Source of the DNA: Candidatus Bathyarchaeia archaeon
GTDB lineage: Archaea; Thermoproteota; Bathyarchaeia; Bathyarchaeales; DTEX01
Length of the DNA stretch: 57,585 bases
Assembly (NCBI GenBank): GCA_038882715.1
Contig: JAVZNR010000011.1
Location: 1-57,585 of the forward strand
Direction: 5' to 3'
A model generated the notes under the pieces. It had not been told where the DNA came from and searched no databases. It worked only from the letters and a program-made list of their open reading frames with translations. The first letter of the stretch is position 1. Every line of letters begins with the position of its first letter. Positions 43,084 to 51,387 of the stretch are shown piece by piece. The translations under genes and the position numbers were made by a program.

Positions 43084-44442
43084 ATGGTTAAGATTGGTCT
43101 TAAGAGGCTTTTTTCTGGGAGGATTAGGCTCCCTCTGTATCACTTGAGGGTTTACGATAATGTTCATAGGGGTTTAAGGCTCCACTTAAGGCTTGAGAGG
43201 GACGGAAGCGGTGTATTAATTGTTAATGCCTCAAGGGTCCTATTCCTCAATAAGACCGCAGCCGAGTATGTTGCCTCATTCATTAAGGGAGAGAGCGAGG
43301 ACGAAACTGTGAGAAAAATGGTTAAGCGCTACGATATCGATGCTGAAACGGCGCGCAAAGACTACCATGAAATTCTCTATGTAATAAACACTTTTGTGAA
43401 TACGCCGGATGTCTGCCCAGTCTCGTATTTGGGCGTTGAGAAGATGGAGCCGTTCCAAAAGGAGCTGAGCGCACCATACCGCATGGATCTAGCAATTACA
43501 TACAGATGCAATAATAGGTGTATCCACTGCTATGCTGGTGGACCTAGGGAGACGAGGGAGCTGACGAAGAAGGAGTGGTTTAAGGTTATGGATAAAATCT
43601 TTAGTCTCGGGATTCCACACGTCGTCTTTACTGGTGGTGAGCCAACTTTAAGGGATGATCTGCCCGAGTTAATAGCGTATGCCGAGAAGATTGGACTTAT
43701 ATGCGGGTTAGTTACTAATGGGCGTAGGCTTAAAGATAAATCGTACTTTCAGTCCCTGGTTGATGCTGGCCTAGACCATATTCAGATAACCCTCGAATCC
43801 CATGATCCCGAAATCCATGATAGAATAACTGGCGTTGCTGGGAGCTGGAATGAAACGGTTGAGGGCTTGAGGAACGCTGTCGAGTCGCCCATATACACTA
43901 TAACTAACACGACGCTCAATAAACATAACGCTGACGGAATTCTGGAAACCATAAAATTCATACATGACCTTGGACTTAAGCAGTTCGCATGTAATAGTAT
44001 AATATATTCTGGAAAGGCGGCTCAGCCGGAAGCGATTAAGGATTTCGCCATAGAGGAGCATGAGCTTGAGCCAATACTAACTAAAATTAGGGATTATACA
44101 TATGAGCTCGGGCTGGAGTTCATGTGGTATACGCCGACGGAATACTGTATATTAAATCCGCTTAAACTTGATTTAGGAATAAAGACGTGCAGCGCATGCC
44201 GAATAAGCATGTGCATAGAGCCAGATGGAACAGTTATACCGTGCCAGAGCTATTTTGCTCCGCTTGGAAACATTCTTAGGGATGATTGGGTGAGTATCTG
44301 GCAGCATCCATTATGCCAAGAGATTAGAGGTAGAAAGTATGCTCCGGAGAAATGCCGCGAATGCCCGATGCTGAACATATGTGGAGGCGGATGCCCATTA
44401 AAAATTAGATATGAATCCTATGTTTGCGGCAACATACCATAG
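43084..44442 (+). CDS. Radical SAM/SPASM enzyme with N-terminal PqqD-like domain
   Basis: 452 residues from the ATG at 43084, which starts two bases after the preceding stop. Residues about 40-105 match a PqqD/RRE-like fold (VLFLNKTAAEYVASFI, ETVRKMVKRYDI), the domain that recognises precursor peptides. The radical SAM signature is YRCNNRCIHCY (C142, C146, C149), with GGEPTLR near 180. A SPASM-like C-terminal cysteine set (KTCSACRISMC, VIPCQSY, EKCRECPMLNICGGGCP) would hold auxiliary iron-sulfur clusters. Such enzymes cross-link or epimerise peptides. The Cys-rich tail next door is the obvious substrate. A heme-related enzyme is an alternative reading. Confidence 0.88.
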   Translation: MVKIGLKRLFSGRIRLPLYHLRVYDNVHRGLRLHLRLERDGSGVLIVNASRVLFLNKTAAEYVASFIKGESEDETVRKMVKRYDIDAETARKDYHEILYVINTFVNTPDVCPVSYLGVEKMEPFQKELSAPYRMDLAITYRCNNRCIHCYAGGPRETRELTKKEWFKVMDKIFSLGIPHVVFTGGEPTLRDDLPELIAYAEKIGLICGLVTNGRRLKDKSYFQSLVDAGLDHIQITLESHDPEIHDRITGVAGSWNETVEGLRNAVESPIYTITNTTLNKHNADGILETIKFIHDLGLKQFACNSIIYSGKAAQPEAIKDFAIEEHELEPILTKIRDYTYELGLEFMWYTPTEYCILNPLKLDLGIKTCSACRISMCIEPDGTVIPCQSYFAPLGNILRDDWVSIWQHPLCQEIRGRKYAPEKCRECPMLNICGGGCPLKIRYESYVCGNIP

Positions 44443-44536
44443 AAATGCTGCGCGCTATGCTCTGGGCGGTGGAGGAAAACGACATCTAATTTTTCTATAA
44501 AAGATAAAGATGTTAAATTTAGGCATCCTAATATTC

Positions 44537-44767
44537 TTAGGGTATGCAAACGGCTGTCTGTGTATGTTGAACCCCCTCTATTGCATGTATCCTCTTTATA
44601 ACGCTTTTAAGCGTTTCTAAGCCATCCAGCTCAGCGTAAACTATTATATCGTATTGTCCAGTCACTGCATGCGCTGTTTTTACGCCTTCAATCTTCGATA
44701 TCTCTGATGCTATTTGCCATGGCTCTCCTCTTTCAACCTCGACTAAAATGTATACGCTTATTTGCAT
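44537..44767 (-). CDS. Stand-alone Lrp/AsnC ligand-binding (RAM) domain protein
   Basis: 77 residues from the ATG at 44767 (M-Q-I-S-V). It has the ISVYILVEVERGEPW strand, the helix SEISKIEGVKTAHAVTG and the GQYDIIVYAE strand, and no DNA-binding helix-turn-helix. Such single domains bind amino acids or pair with full-length Lrp partners. GGTG lies just upstream on this strand. It is convergent with the radical SAM gene and shows no link to it. Confidence 0.8.
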   Translation of the reverse strand: MQISVYILVEVERGEPWQIASEISKIEGVKTAHAVTGQYDIIVYAELDGLETLKSVIKRIHAIEGVQHTQTAVCIP

Positions 44768-44864
44768 TTGCCACACCGACTAACATTATTCGCAAGGGTG
44801 ATTAAAAATATATCGTAGTTCTATCCAAATAATATCTTGAATAATTGTTTTGGGAAGACTGGGG

Positions 44865-45431
44865 ATGGAGGAAGAAAAGCTAAGAAAGATTGCGGAGTTA
44901 AGAGAGTTTCTTGAAGAGAGAATAAAAAGTCTGGAGATGGAGATTGAAGGTTTAAGGATGATTCTGGAATTTGTTAACGCGCTCCTACTGGAGAAAAGCT
45001 TTAGAAGAGCTGAAGAGATCACTCCGCTGAGAGCTGCTGAAGCTGCGCCAATCACGGTTCCTCCTCTCAGGGAGGGGGTTAGAGTTATACCATTAAAGAC
45101 GAGCACGGGCGAGGCTTTAGCAAACATATACGTGGAGGATAAAAACCTACGTGTTATCCCAGAGGCTGATAAGAAATTTTATACGGATACTCCTCCCTTC
45201 GAGGCCTTCTTGATCGACAAGGTTTTAAATAAGATGCGGGACATTGATCAAGAGGCCGTTAAAAGAGGAGAACTTATGCCTGAAGAATCCTTATCCTTCG
45301 AGGTAAAGACTGAGGGAAATCTGATTCGAGAAATAGTTATCCGGAATGTGGCGCCGCAGAGGGAACGTGAACTAAGGTCTGCGATAAGGTGGACTCTGGA
45401 GAAGATGTATGAAAAAACCAAGGGAACATAA
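44865..45431 (+). CDS. Conserved protein of unknown function with N-terminal coiled coil
   Basis: 188 residues from the ATG at 44865 (MEEEKLRK); a TTG at 44850 is possible. Residues 1-45 form an acidic amphipathic helix likely to be a coiled coil, followed by a linker (PLREGVRVIPLKT), an alpha/beta domain (70-150, with EAFLIDKVLNKMRDID) and a basic end with ERELRSAIRWTLEKMYEK. I cannot name the family, though it looks archaeal. It stands alone between two unrelated units. Confidence 0.7.
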   Translation: MEEEKLRKIAELREFLEERIKSLEMEIEGLRMILEFVNALLLEKSFRRAEEITPLRAAEAAPITVPPLREGVRVIPLKTSTGEALANIYVEDKNLRVIPEADKKFYTDTPPFEAFLIDKVLNKMRDIDQEAVKRGELMPEESLSFEVKTEGNLIREIVIRNVAPQRERELRSAIRWTLEKMYEKTKGT

Positions 45432-45493
45432 AGCGCCTACTGTACTGAGCTATAGCCGCGAAACATTCATATCCATCTATAGGATTTTATCTA

Positions 45494-45601
45494 TTGGACG
45501 ATGAGGAGATCGAGGTACGTGGACGCTTGCCAGTGGATGACGATCTTTTCCCGCTCCCGAGTCCACGCCATTATGCCACCCTGACAATAGGCAACCATTA
45601 A
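45494..45601 (+). CDS. Possible 35-residue acidic protein
   Basis: From TTG at 45494 the frame reads DDEEIEVRGRLPVDDDLFPL and PSPRHYATLTIGNH to a stop at 45599-45601, with TAGGA about 11 bases upstream. It has the composition of a real protein, with acidic residues and a Pro-rich centre, but no family is recognised and the frame can be extended upstream to 45449. The same DNA also forms an imperfect GTGGAC/GTCCAC hairpin. Confidence 0.3.
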   Translation: MDDEEIEVRGRLPVDDDLFPLPSPRHYATLTIGNH

Positions 45602-45605
45602 AAGG

Positions 45606-46394
45606 CTACCAATAGTAAATTTCCCTTGCACTCCTAATTGTTTTGCGCAGTGTACGGGCGTCTAGGCGCTCAACCCCTGGCCTAGCCGCGTACTCGTCAG
45701 CATAGTCGCTTCGGCAGAGCTCCAGCCTCATTTCAATCGGAGCTTCGAGTATGAAAGGCTTAAATTCGCCGGATTTGGCGCGCCGTATAGCTCTCACAGC
45801 AGCATCATGTATCATTTCATGCGCTCTTTCAGGTGCAATGCATTTAGCTTTGTTTCGGCCAAGCCCTTCTTTAACGGCGACTACCTCAATATCTCCAAAG
45901 AAGGTGCGCGCTTCTTCACATGCGGCCTTATCTCCCGTAACCATGATGACTGGTACACCGAATGCACCTGCGTAAGCGCCTGCCTGCCCAATTTCACCGA
46001 ATTTTCTACCGTTAACGTAAAAGTTGAACCAGGAAATTGAGGATTGGGTGTGATCTAGAAACCCGTTTAGCGTTCCGGCCATGGCGTGGCAGCCAACTTG
46101 CATTAATCCGCTGAAGCTCTCATCAAGACTTGGCATAACCTCTAATGGGCTTTTCACAGTTTCGTAAATGGCTCTATTATCCAGGAGCTCAAGTATAAAG
46201 TTGTTGCCGTCACCGTGTCCATCTAACACGACAACTTCCGTAGCTCCGCCTTCAAAGGCCCCTCTAACAGCGGCGTTAACATCTTCACAAAGAAGCTTAC
46301 GGCTTCTCTCGTACTCTGGGTTACCCTTCTGCACTTGTTCTGGACGCCAAATGCCACTAATACCTTCCATGTCCGTTAAAACATATATTTTCAT
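45606..46394 (-). CDS. D-aminopeptidase, DppA/M55 family
   Basis: Zinc-dependent self-compartmentalising peptidase, first described as DppA of Bacillus. The 262-residue sequence has the metal ligands TDMEGISG (D8, E10), VLDGHGDG (about 57-64), GCHAMAG (about 101) and FGEIGQAGAY with the conserved glutamate near 133. It releases D- or L-amino acids from peptides. The ATG start is clear. It is convergent with the small acidic ORF. Function in this archaeon may be peptide recycling. Confidence 0.88.
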   Translation of the reverse strand: MKIYVLTDMEGISGIWRPEQVQKGNPEYERSRKLLCEDVNAAVRGAFEGGATEVVVLDGHGDGNNFILELLDNRAIYETVKSPLEVMPSLDESFSGLMQVGCHAMAGTLNGFLDHTQSSISWFNFYVNGRKFGEIGQAGAYAGAFGVPVIMVTGDKAACEEARTFFGDIEVVAVKEGLGRNKAKCIAPERAHEMIHDAAVRAIRRAKSGEFKPFILEAPIEMRLELCRSDYADEYAARPGVERLDARTLRKTIRSAREIYYW

Positions 46395-46576
46395 TTTAAA
46401 CCTGCCTCCAACCGCTTTAAATCACATTTTTGGAAATTCAGTTTTAATCCGTTTTACTCCGTAAGATATTAGAGTATCCGTCTCGGAAAATAATCCTTAA
46501 ATCTCCTTAATCCCTAATGTGTAGCATGACACGCATTTAGTTTAATGCTGGGATTACTGCTCTTGGAGGGAAGCAT

Positions 46577-47875
46577 TTGCATCCGGATTTCCGGCAACCA
46601 GTACGCGGCATGAGGGATCTACTGCCTGATGAAGCTTGGACGCTAAGGTTTATTGAGAAGAATGCTAGGCAGCTGGCTGAGCTATATGGCTACGAGGAAG
46701 TTATAACCCCAATCATCGAATACTATGATCTATTAGCCGCTAAAATCGGCGAGGAAAATAGGAGGCGCATGTATGTTTTTGAGGATCTTGGCGGCAGAAA
46801 GGTCGCCTTAAGACCCGAGTTCACCGCGTCAATAGCTAGGCTTGTGGCCACGAAGATGGCTAGCTCACCTAAGCCAATAAGGCTTTTCTCGATTGGAAGT
46901 TTATATCGATATGATGAGCCTCAGCTAGGCAGATACCGAGAATTCTGGCAGGCAAATTACGAGCTTATAGGTTCAAGTAAACCTGAAGCAGACGCTGAGG
47001 TTTTAAGCCTAACAATCGACTTCCTTGAAGGGATCGGATTAAAAGACTACGTGTTAAAGGTAAACCATATCGGTATACTACGTAGCATTCTTGGAAGGGA
47101 AGGCATGCATGAGGAAAGGCAGAACATAATCATGCAGTATTTAGACAAGAAAGATTTGGATGGGGCTATAAGGGCTGCCGAAGAGTATGGCGTATCAAAT
47201 AAATGCCTAAAATCCCTCAAAAACCTCTTTAGCATAAAAGTTGATGATAAGGACGAGTTTGTTAAAAAGATTGGTAATGAGGTGATTTGTGAGTACCCGG
47301 AAGCAGAAGAATCTTTAAGAAACCTTAGCGACATTATTGATCTGGTTAAAGGTTGGGTCACCAATGCAAAATTTTATTTTGAAGCTAGCTTTGCTAGGGG
47401 GCTAGAATACTATACTGGCATAATCTTTGAGACCTATGTTCCAGAGTTAAATATAGCTGTAGGCGGTGGGGGAAGATATGATAGGCTTATAGAGATTTTT
47501 GGCGGCGGAGAGATACCTGCTGTAGGCGTGGCTCTTGGCGTTGACAGAATAATGATCGCTATGGAAAAGCAAAGGGTTAATCCGCCTAAAACGCGGAGAG
47601 CGCGGGTTCTAGTCATTCCGATTGGTGAAAGTAACATAGCTGAAGCCTTCAAAATATCGGCTATGCTTAGAAGGCATAATATTCCAGCTGAAGTAGAAGT
47701 TATGAGGAGAAGTCTTTCACGCGCTCTCTCAGACGCAAGCAGGAGAAACATAACGCATACGGTTATCGTTGGATCGAGAGAGCTCAGTGAAGGAAAGATT
47801 ATTCTGAGAGATATGAGAAGCGAAACCCAAGAAACCATTAAAATAGAAGACTTATTGGATAAAATACCGTCTTAA
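46577..47875 (+). CDS. hisS: Histidyl-tRNA synthetase
   Basis: Class II synthetase charging tRNA-His. 432 residues, TTG start at 46577 with GGAGGG six bases upstream. Motifs: GMRDLLPDEAW, RPEFTASIAR (motif 2 region near 82), SIGSLYRYDEPQLGRYREF, the catalytic ARGLEYYTGIIFE (about 272) and GGGGRYDRLI (about 295), and the C-terminal anticodon-binding domain from about 335. Nothing unusual is seen. It is convergent with lysK. Confidence 0.95.
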   Translation: MHPDFRQPVRGMRDLLPDEAWTLRFIEKNARQLAELYGYEEVITPIIEYYDLLAAKIGEENRRRMYVFEDLGGRKVALRPEFTASIARLVATKMASSPKPIRLFSIGSLYRYDEPQLGRYREFWQANYELIGSSKPEADAEVLSLTIDFLEGIGLKDYVLKVNHIGILRSILGREGMHEERQNIIMQYLDKKDLDGAIRAAEEYGVSNKCLKSLKNLFSIKVDDKDEFVKKIGNEVICEYPEAEESLRNLSDIIDLVKGWVTNAKFYFEASFARGLEYYTGIIFETYVPELNIAVGGGGRYDRLIEIFGGGEIPAVGVALGVDRIMIAMEKQRVNPPKTRRARVLVIPIGESNIAEAFKISAMLRRHNIPAEVEVMRRSLSRALSDASRRNITHTVIVGSRELSEGKIILRDMRSETQETIKIEDLLDKIPS

Positions 47876-47908
47876 TAGGGTAAACGAGGCTTCTAGGAAG
47901 CCTTATTT

Positions 47909-49540
47909 TTAAGCGCTCTCTAAGATCCTCTCTAATGCTTTTATAACATTTTCCCTTCCCATAGCAACTATATATGGCCCTAACCTTGGGCCTGATGGGG
48001 CGCCTAAAAGTATCATGTAAAGCGTCTTAAAGAAGCTTTTCGGCTCTATATCGTTCTTTCTAGCAACCTCAAATATTGCGCTTTGAATCTTTTCAGCTTC
48101 TTTTTCCGCCTGAATTCTTTGAATCAATTGTTTTATCGCGTCCTTCTCATTTTGAGATAGGCTGATTGCTGTCTCGGTTATCTCCTCAAAGTCTTTAACC
48201 CAGTTAAGGGCATACTCAATACGCCGTTTTAACTCATCGTCCACATCGCTTTTACCTTTTATATAGCCGTAGTCTCGCAGCTTATCGGCTATGAAATCGA
48301 GCTCCGAACCCTTAGGCGCGATCTTTGCGAGGTAGGTGAGCACGTTGTACGGCACATGTATACTTGCTTTATCTGGAACCTTAAGGAGCCAACAATATTC
48401 ATATAAGCCTTTAAGCTTAGTCTCCTCCCTTTTATCACTTGTCTTGATCCTGCCGAAATATATGTCCTCTAAATAGTCGAACTCATTCATGTAGCGTGGC
48501 ACATCGGAGATGGAAATATTCCTTGTCCCAACGAACCGCTTCAGCGTTAATAAAAGCAGGGATTGGGGGGAACCATATTTAAGCCAGAGCTGAGGCGTAA
48601 GAACATTTCCAGTCGACTTGGAGATTTTTCTCCCGCTCTTATCTAAGAACAATTCGTAGCGTGCATGAAGCGGAGGCTCATATCCCAGTATTTCGCGTGA
48701 TATTCTATCGTTTACTTTAACTGAATCCGTTAAGTCTTTCCCATAAGCCTCAAACCTTATATCCAGCGCGCGCCATCTAGCTGCAAACTCGCCAGCTTTC
48801 CAACTGAGCTTGCCTTCTCCTTTAGTGTAGTCTGCCTCGCCCTCATATCCGCATCCTTTAAGCCACTTGCCCTTAACCTCCATCCCTTCACATACGTAAA
48901 GCACCTTACTCTCATCCGGTAAAAACTTGTAAGCTTTAGTGGTGTATATTCTCCCGCAGGAAGCGCAAACAGGGAAGTATGGGAGCGCTTCAAGATATTT
49001 TTCTTGTCCAGTCTCTTCATGCACGATCTCGCCTACGCGTGCCGCGTTCAGTAAAATATCTCGAGTCTCATTGTTTAGTAAACCTTGCTTGTAAGCTTCG
49101 ATCGCGGACATGAATTTATATTCTATGCTAAGCCTATCCAAGGTGTCGAGCAGCAGGTAAACCATGTGGTCTCCATAGCTGCCATGGCATCCGAAAGGAT
49201 CCGGAATATCCGTTACAGGTTTACCTAAATGTTCCTCTAAAGACTTTGGCAGTCCGGCTGGAACGCTTCTCAAACCATCCTTATTGTCGGAGAAAACTAT
49301 AAACTCGGATTTATACCCCTGCTCCCTGATCGCTAGTGAAATCGCGTAGTTTCTCGTAACCTCGGATAGGCTACCTATATGTGGTATACCTGACGCCCCG
49401 ACACCGCTCTCAACCCTAATGATGCTTAAACTTCTACCGAGCTTGCGTTCCCTCTCTATTATTTTAAGCGCCATTTTATCATACCATGTTCCGTGTCCAA
49501 TAATCTTCTCATCTGGCTTCGGCTTCAGCGCGCGGCTCAT
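47909..49540 (-). CDS. lysK: Class I lysyl-tRNA synthetase
   Basis: The archaeal-type class I enzyme charging tRNA-Lys, 543 residues. GASGIPHIGSLSE (about 48-60) contains the HIGH-like HIGS, and SGRKISKSTGNVL (about 290) the KMSKS-like loop. A cysteine pair (CASCGRIY) with CEG...GCGYEG suggests a zinc site. The C-terminal half is the helical anticodon domain. ATG start is preceded by an AT-rich leader that is shared with the divergent ribosomal operon. Confidence 0.94.
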   Translation of the reverse strand: MSRALKPKPDEKIIGHGTWYDKMALKIIERERKLGRSLSIIRVESGVGASGIPHIGSLSEVTRNYAISLAIREQGYKSEFIVFSDNKDGLRSVPAGLPKSLEEHLGKPVTDIPDPFGCHGSYGDHMVYLLLDTLDRLSIEYKFMSAIEAYKQGLLNNETRDILLNAARVGEIVHEETGQEKYLEALPYFPVCASCGRIYTTKAYKFLPDESKVLYVCEGMEVKGKWLKGCGYEGEADYTKGEGKLSWKAGEFAARWRALDIRFEAYGKDLTDSVKVNDRISREILGYEPPLHARYELFLDKSGRKISKSTGNVLTPQLWLKYGSPQSLLLLTLKRFVGTRNISISDVPRYMNEFDYLEDIYFGRIKTSDKREETKLKGLYEYCWLLKVPDKASIHVPYNVLTYLAKIAPKGSELDFIADKLRDYGYIKGKSDVDDELKRRIEYALNWVKDFEEITETAISLSQNEKDAIKQLIQRIQAEKEAEKIQSAIFEVARKNDIEPKSFFKTLYMILLGAPSGPRLGPYIVAMGRENVIKALERILESA

Positions 49541-49645
49541 TTTCCTTACCTATCTTCGCTTTGACGCTATAAATATGAAGGTTTAAAATGAAAATAAAAG
49601 CTTATTGATTTTGCTTACGCAAGCCTTCAGAGCGGTGAATTAGCA

Positions 49646-49656
49646 GATAAGTTTAA
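49646..49656 (+). promoter_or_regulatory. TATA-like promoter of the rpsE operon
   Basis: AAGTTTAAATC about 70 bases before rpsE marks a likely TATA box. It is flanked by GCAGA (about 49641) and TCTGC (about 49664), an imperfect inverted pair that may be chance. The presence of this promoter shows that the S5-to-cmk segment is not driven by the upstream half of the spc operon, as LysRS intervenes. Confidence 0.4.
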
Positions 49657-49721
49657 ATCTATTGTCTGCATTGTTTCTTTAAAAATTTGATAACCCAGCT
49701 AAAGATATGGTGTGATATGCG

Positions 49722-50360
49722 TTGGGCGAGGCTGTCAGCAGAACTAAGGAATCTGAATGGGTTCCGCGCACTAAGCTTGGTAGAATGGTGCTTGAGGGTA
49801 AAATATCTTCTCTAGAGGAGATATTTGCCAACGGACTTAAGATAAACGAGCCAGAAATAGTAAATATGCTTGTTCCAAACCTCGAGGAGGAGATTATAAA
49901 TATAAGTCTCGTTCAAAAGCAAACAGATGCTGGTGAAAAGTCTAGGTTTAAGGCTATTGTAGCCGTTGGGAATAGGGATGGATGTTTGGGCATCGGTTCT
50001 GGGAAGGCGACTCAAGTACGCACAGCCATAGAGAAGGCTGCGAGAGAAGCCCGCCTAAACATTACAATTGTACGTAGAGGTTGCGGAAGCTGGGAGTGCG
50101 GATGCGGTCAACTCCATTCATTGCCATTTGAGGTTACTGGAAAATGTGGCGCGGTGAAAGTTAAGATCTTGCCCGGACCTAGAGGTTTAGGTTTAGTTGC
50201 CGGCGAGGTTGCTAAAGTCATCCTCAGGCTTGCTGGCGTTAAAGATTGTTGGATGAGAAGCTATGGTTCAACTGGGACGATACCTTCATTCGCGTACGCG
50301 ATGTTTGATGCCTTAAAGAAAACATATGAAGTTGTTACGCCACTAGACTGGGCGAGGTAA
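49722..50360 (+). CDS. rpsE: 30S ribosomal protein uS5
   Basis: Protein of the small subunit that helps tRNA decoding fidelity. 212 residues, the archaeal length. Motifs: EWVPRTKLGRMV, FKAIVAVGNRDGCLGIGSGK (about 86-105), ATQVRTAIEKA and GSTGTIPSFAYAMFDAL. The start is TTG at 49722 with GGTGTGAT five bases upstream. It opens the rpsE-rpl30-rpl15-secY transcript. Confidence 0.96.
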   Translation: MGEAVSRTKESEWVPRTKLGRMVLEGKISSLEEIFANGLKINEPEIVNMLVPNLEEEIINISLVQKQTDAGEKSRFKAIVAVGNRDGCLGIGSGKATQVRTAIEKAAREARLNITIVRRGCGSWECGCGQLHSLPFEVTGKCGAVKVKILPGPRGLGLVAGEVAKVILRLAGVKDCWMRSYGSTGTIPSFAYAMFDALKKTYEVVTPLDWAR

Positions 50361-50365
50361 GGGAG

Positions 50366-50845
50366 ATGGAGAAGAGAGGCAAGTGTTTAGCGGTTGTTAG
50401 GGTTAGGGGCACTGTTAATGTCAGGAAAGATATTGAAGATACTTTAAAGATGCTTAACTTAACCCGCAACTGCCATGCAACCCTAATAGATGATCGCCCC
50501 TCATATTTAGGTATGCTTCAGAAGGTTCAGAATCAAGTGACTTGGGGGGAAGTTTCAAAAGAGGTTATCGCGATGCTTCTTAAAAAGAGAGGGAGACTTA
50601 TTGGAAACAGAAAGATAACAGATGATTATGCTCAGAAACTTGGCTTTCAGTCCCTTGACGATTTGGCTGACGCAATATACGGTCTACGAGTTGAGTTTAA
50701 TAAGATTCCTGGAATTAAGCCTGTTTTTCGCCTTAAGCCTCCGAGTGGAGGTTATGAGGGAAGCGTAAAAAAGAGCTGGGTGAGTGGCGGCGTGACGGGA
50801 TATAGGGGTGAGGCGATAAACGATTTATTGAAGAAAATGATTTAG
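50366..50845 (+). CDS. rpl30: 50S ribosomal protein uL30
   Basis: 159 residues of the archaeal L30/L7e type: LAVVRVRGTVNVRKDIEDTL, LNLTRNCHATLIDD near 30-43 and FRLKPPSGGYEGSVKKSWV near the end. The ATG follows AAGGGAG and comes five bases after rpsE. Standard. Confidence 0.96.
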   Translation: MEKRGKCLAVVRVRGTVNVRKDIEDTLKMLNLTRNCHATLIDDRPSYLGMLQKVQNQVTWGEVSKEVIAMLLKKRGRLIGNRKITDDYAQKLGFQSLDDLADAIYGLRVEFNKIPGIKPVFRLKPPSGGYEGSVKKSWVSGGVTGYRGEAINDLLKKMI

Positions 50846-50861
50846 GAGGGCTGAATAATAT

Positions 50862-51317
50862 ATGCCGCATAGCCTTAGAAAGATCCGTAAGAAGCGTGGA
50901 TCTAGAACATGTGGATATGGAAGGGTTGGGCAGCATAGGAAAAGTGGGTCTAAGGGTGAAAGGAGGGTTGGCAGACATAAGCATCTGTGGTCTTGGGTTC
51001 TTAGATATGAACCAGATTACTTCGGCTACAAGGGCTTCACTTCCCCAAAACAAAAGAAGATAAAGGATCTTCGGTGCATAAATCTAAAAGATCTTGAGGA
51101 GATAGCGCTGAAAATGGCTTCAAATGTTAAAAAAGGCGAGAAAATAATCGTAGATCTTGAGGAGATGGGTTATGTTAAGCTTCTCGGCGAAGGGAAGATA
51201 ACTATACCGGTCACAGTTAAAGTTCCGTTGTGTAGTGAAATCGCCTTAAGAAAAATTAAGGATGCTGGTGGAGAAGTGCTAATAACCGGGAAAACTGGAG
51301 GGGTTGAAGCCGCCTAG
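50862..51317 (+). CDS. rpl15: 50S ribosomal protein uL15
   Basis: 151 residues, archaeal L15 (L27ae-like). N-terminus MPHSLRKIRKKRGSRTCGYG and the H-K-H-rich basic segment GRHKHLWSW are typical; the C-terminal half (VDLEEMGYVKLLGEG) follows. Located 16 bases after rpl30. Standard. Confidence 0.96.
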   Translation: MPHSLRKIRKKRGSRTCGYGRVGQHRKSGSKGERRVGRHKHLWSWVLRYEPDYFGYKGFTSPKQKKIKDLRCINLKDLEEIALKMASNVKKGEKIIVDLEEMGYVKLLGEGKITIPVTVKVPLCSEIALRKIKDAGGEVLITGKTGGVEAA

Positions 51318-51387
51318 ATACGCCTAAACTAATATAAGTCTTTGAAATAACATTTTTAATTGCGGGACACTGCTTGAGGGATAAAAT

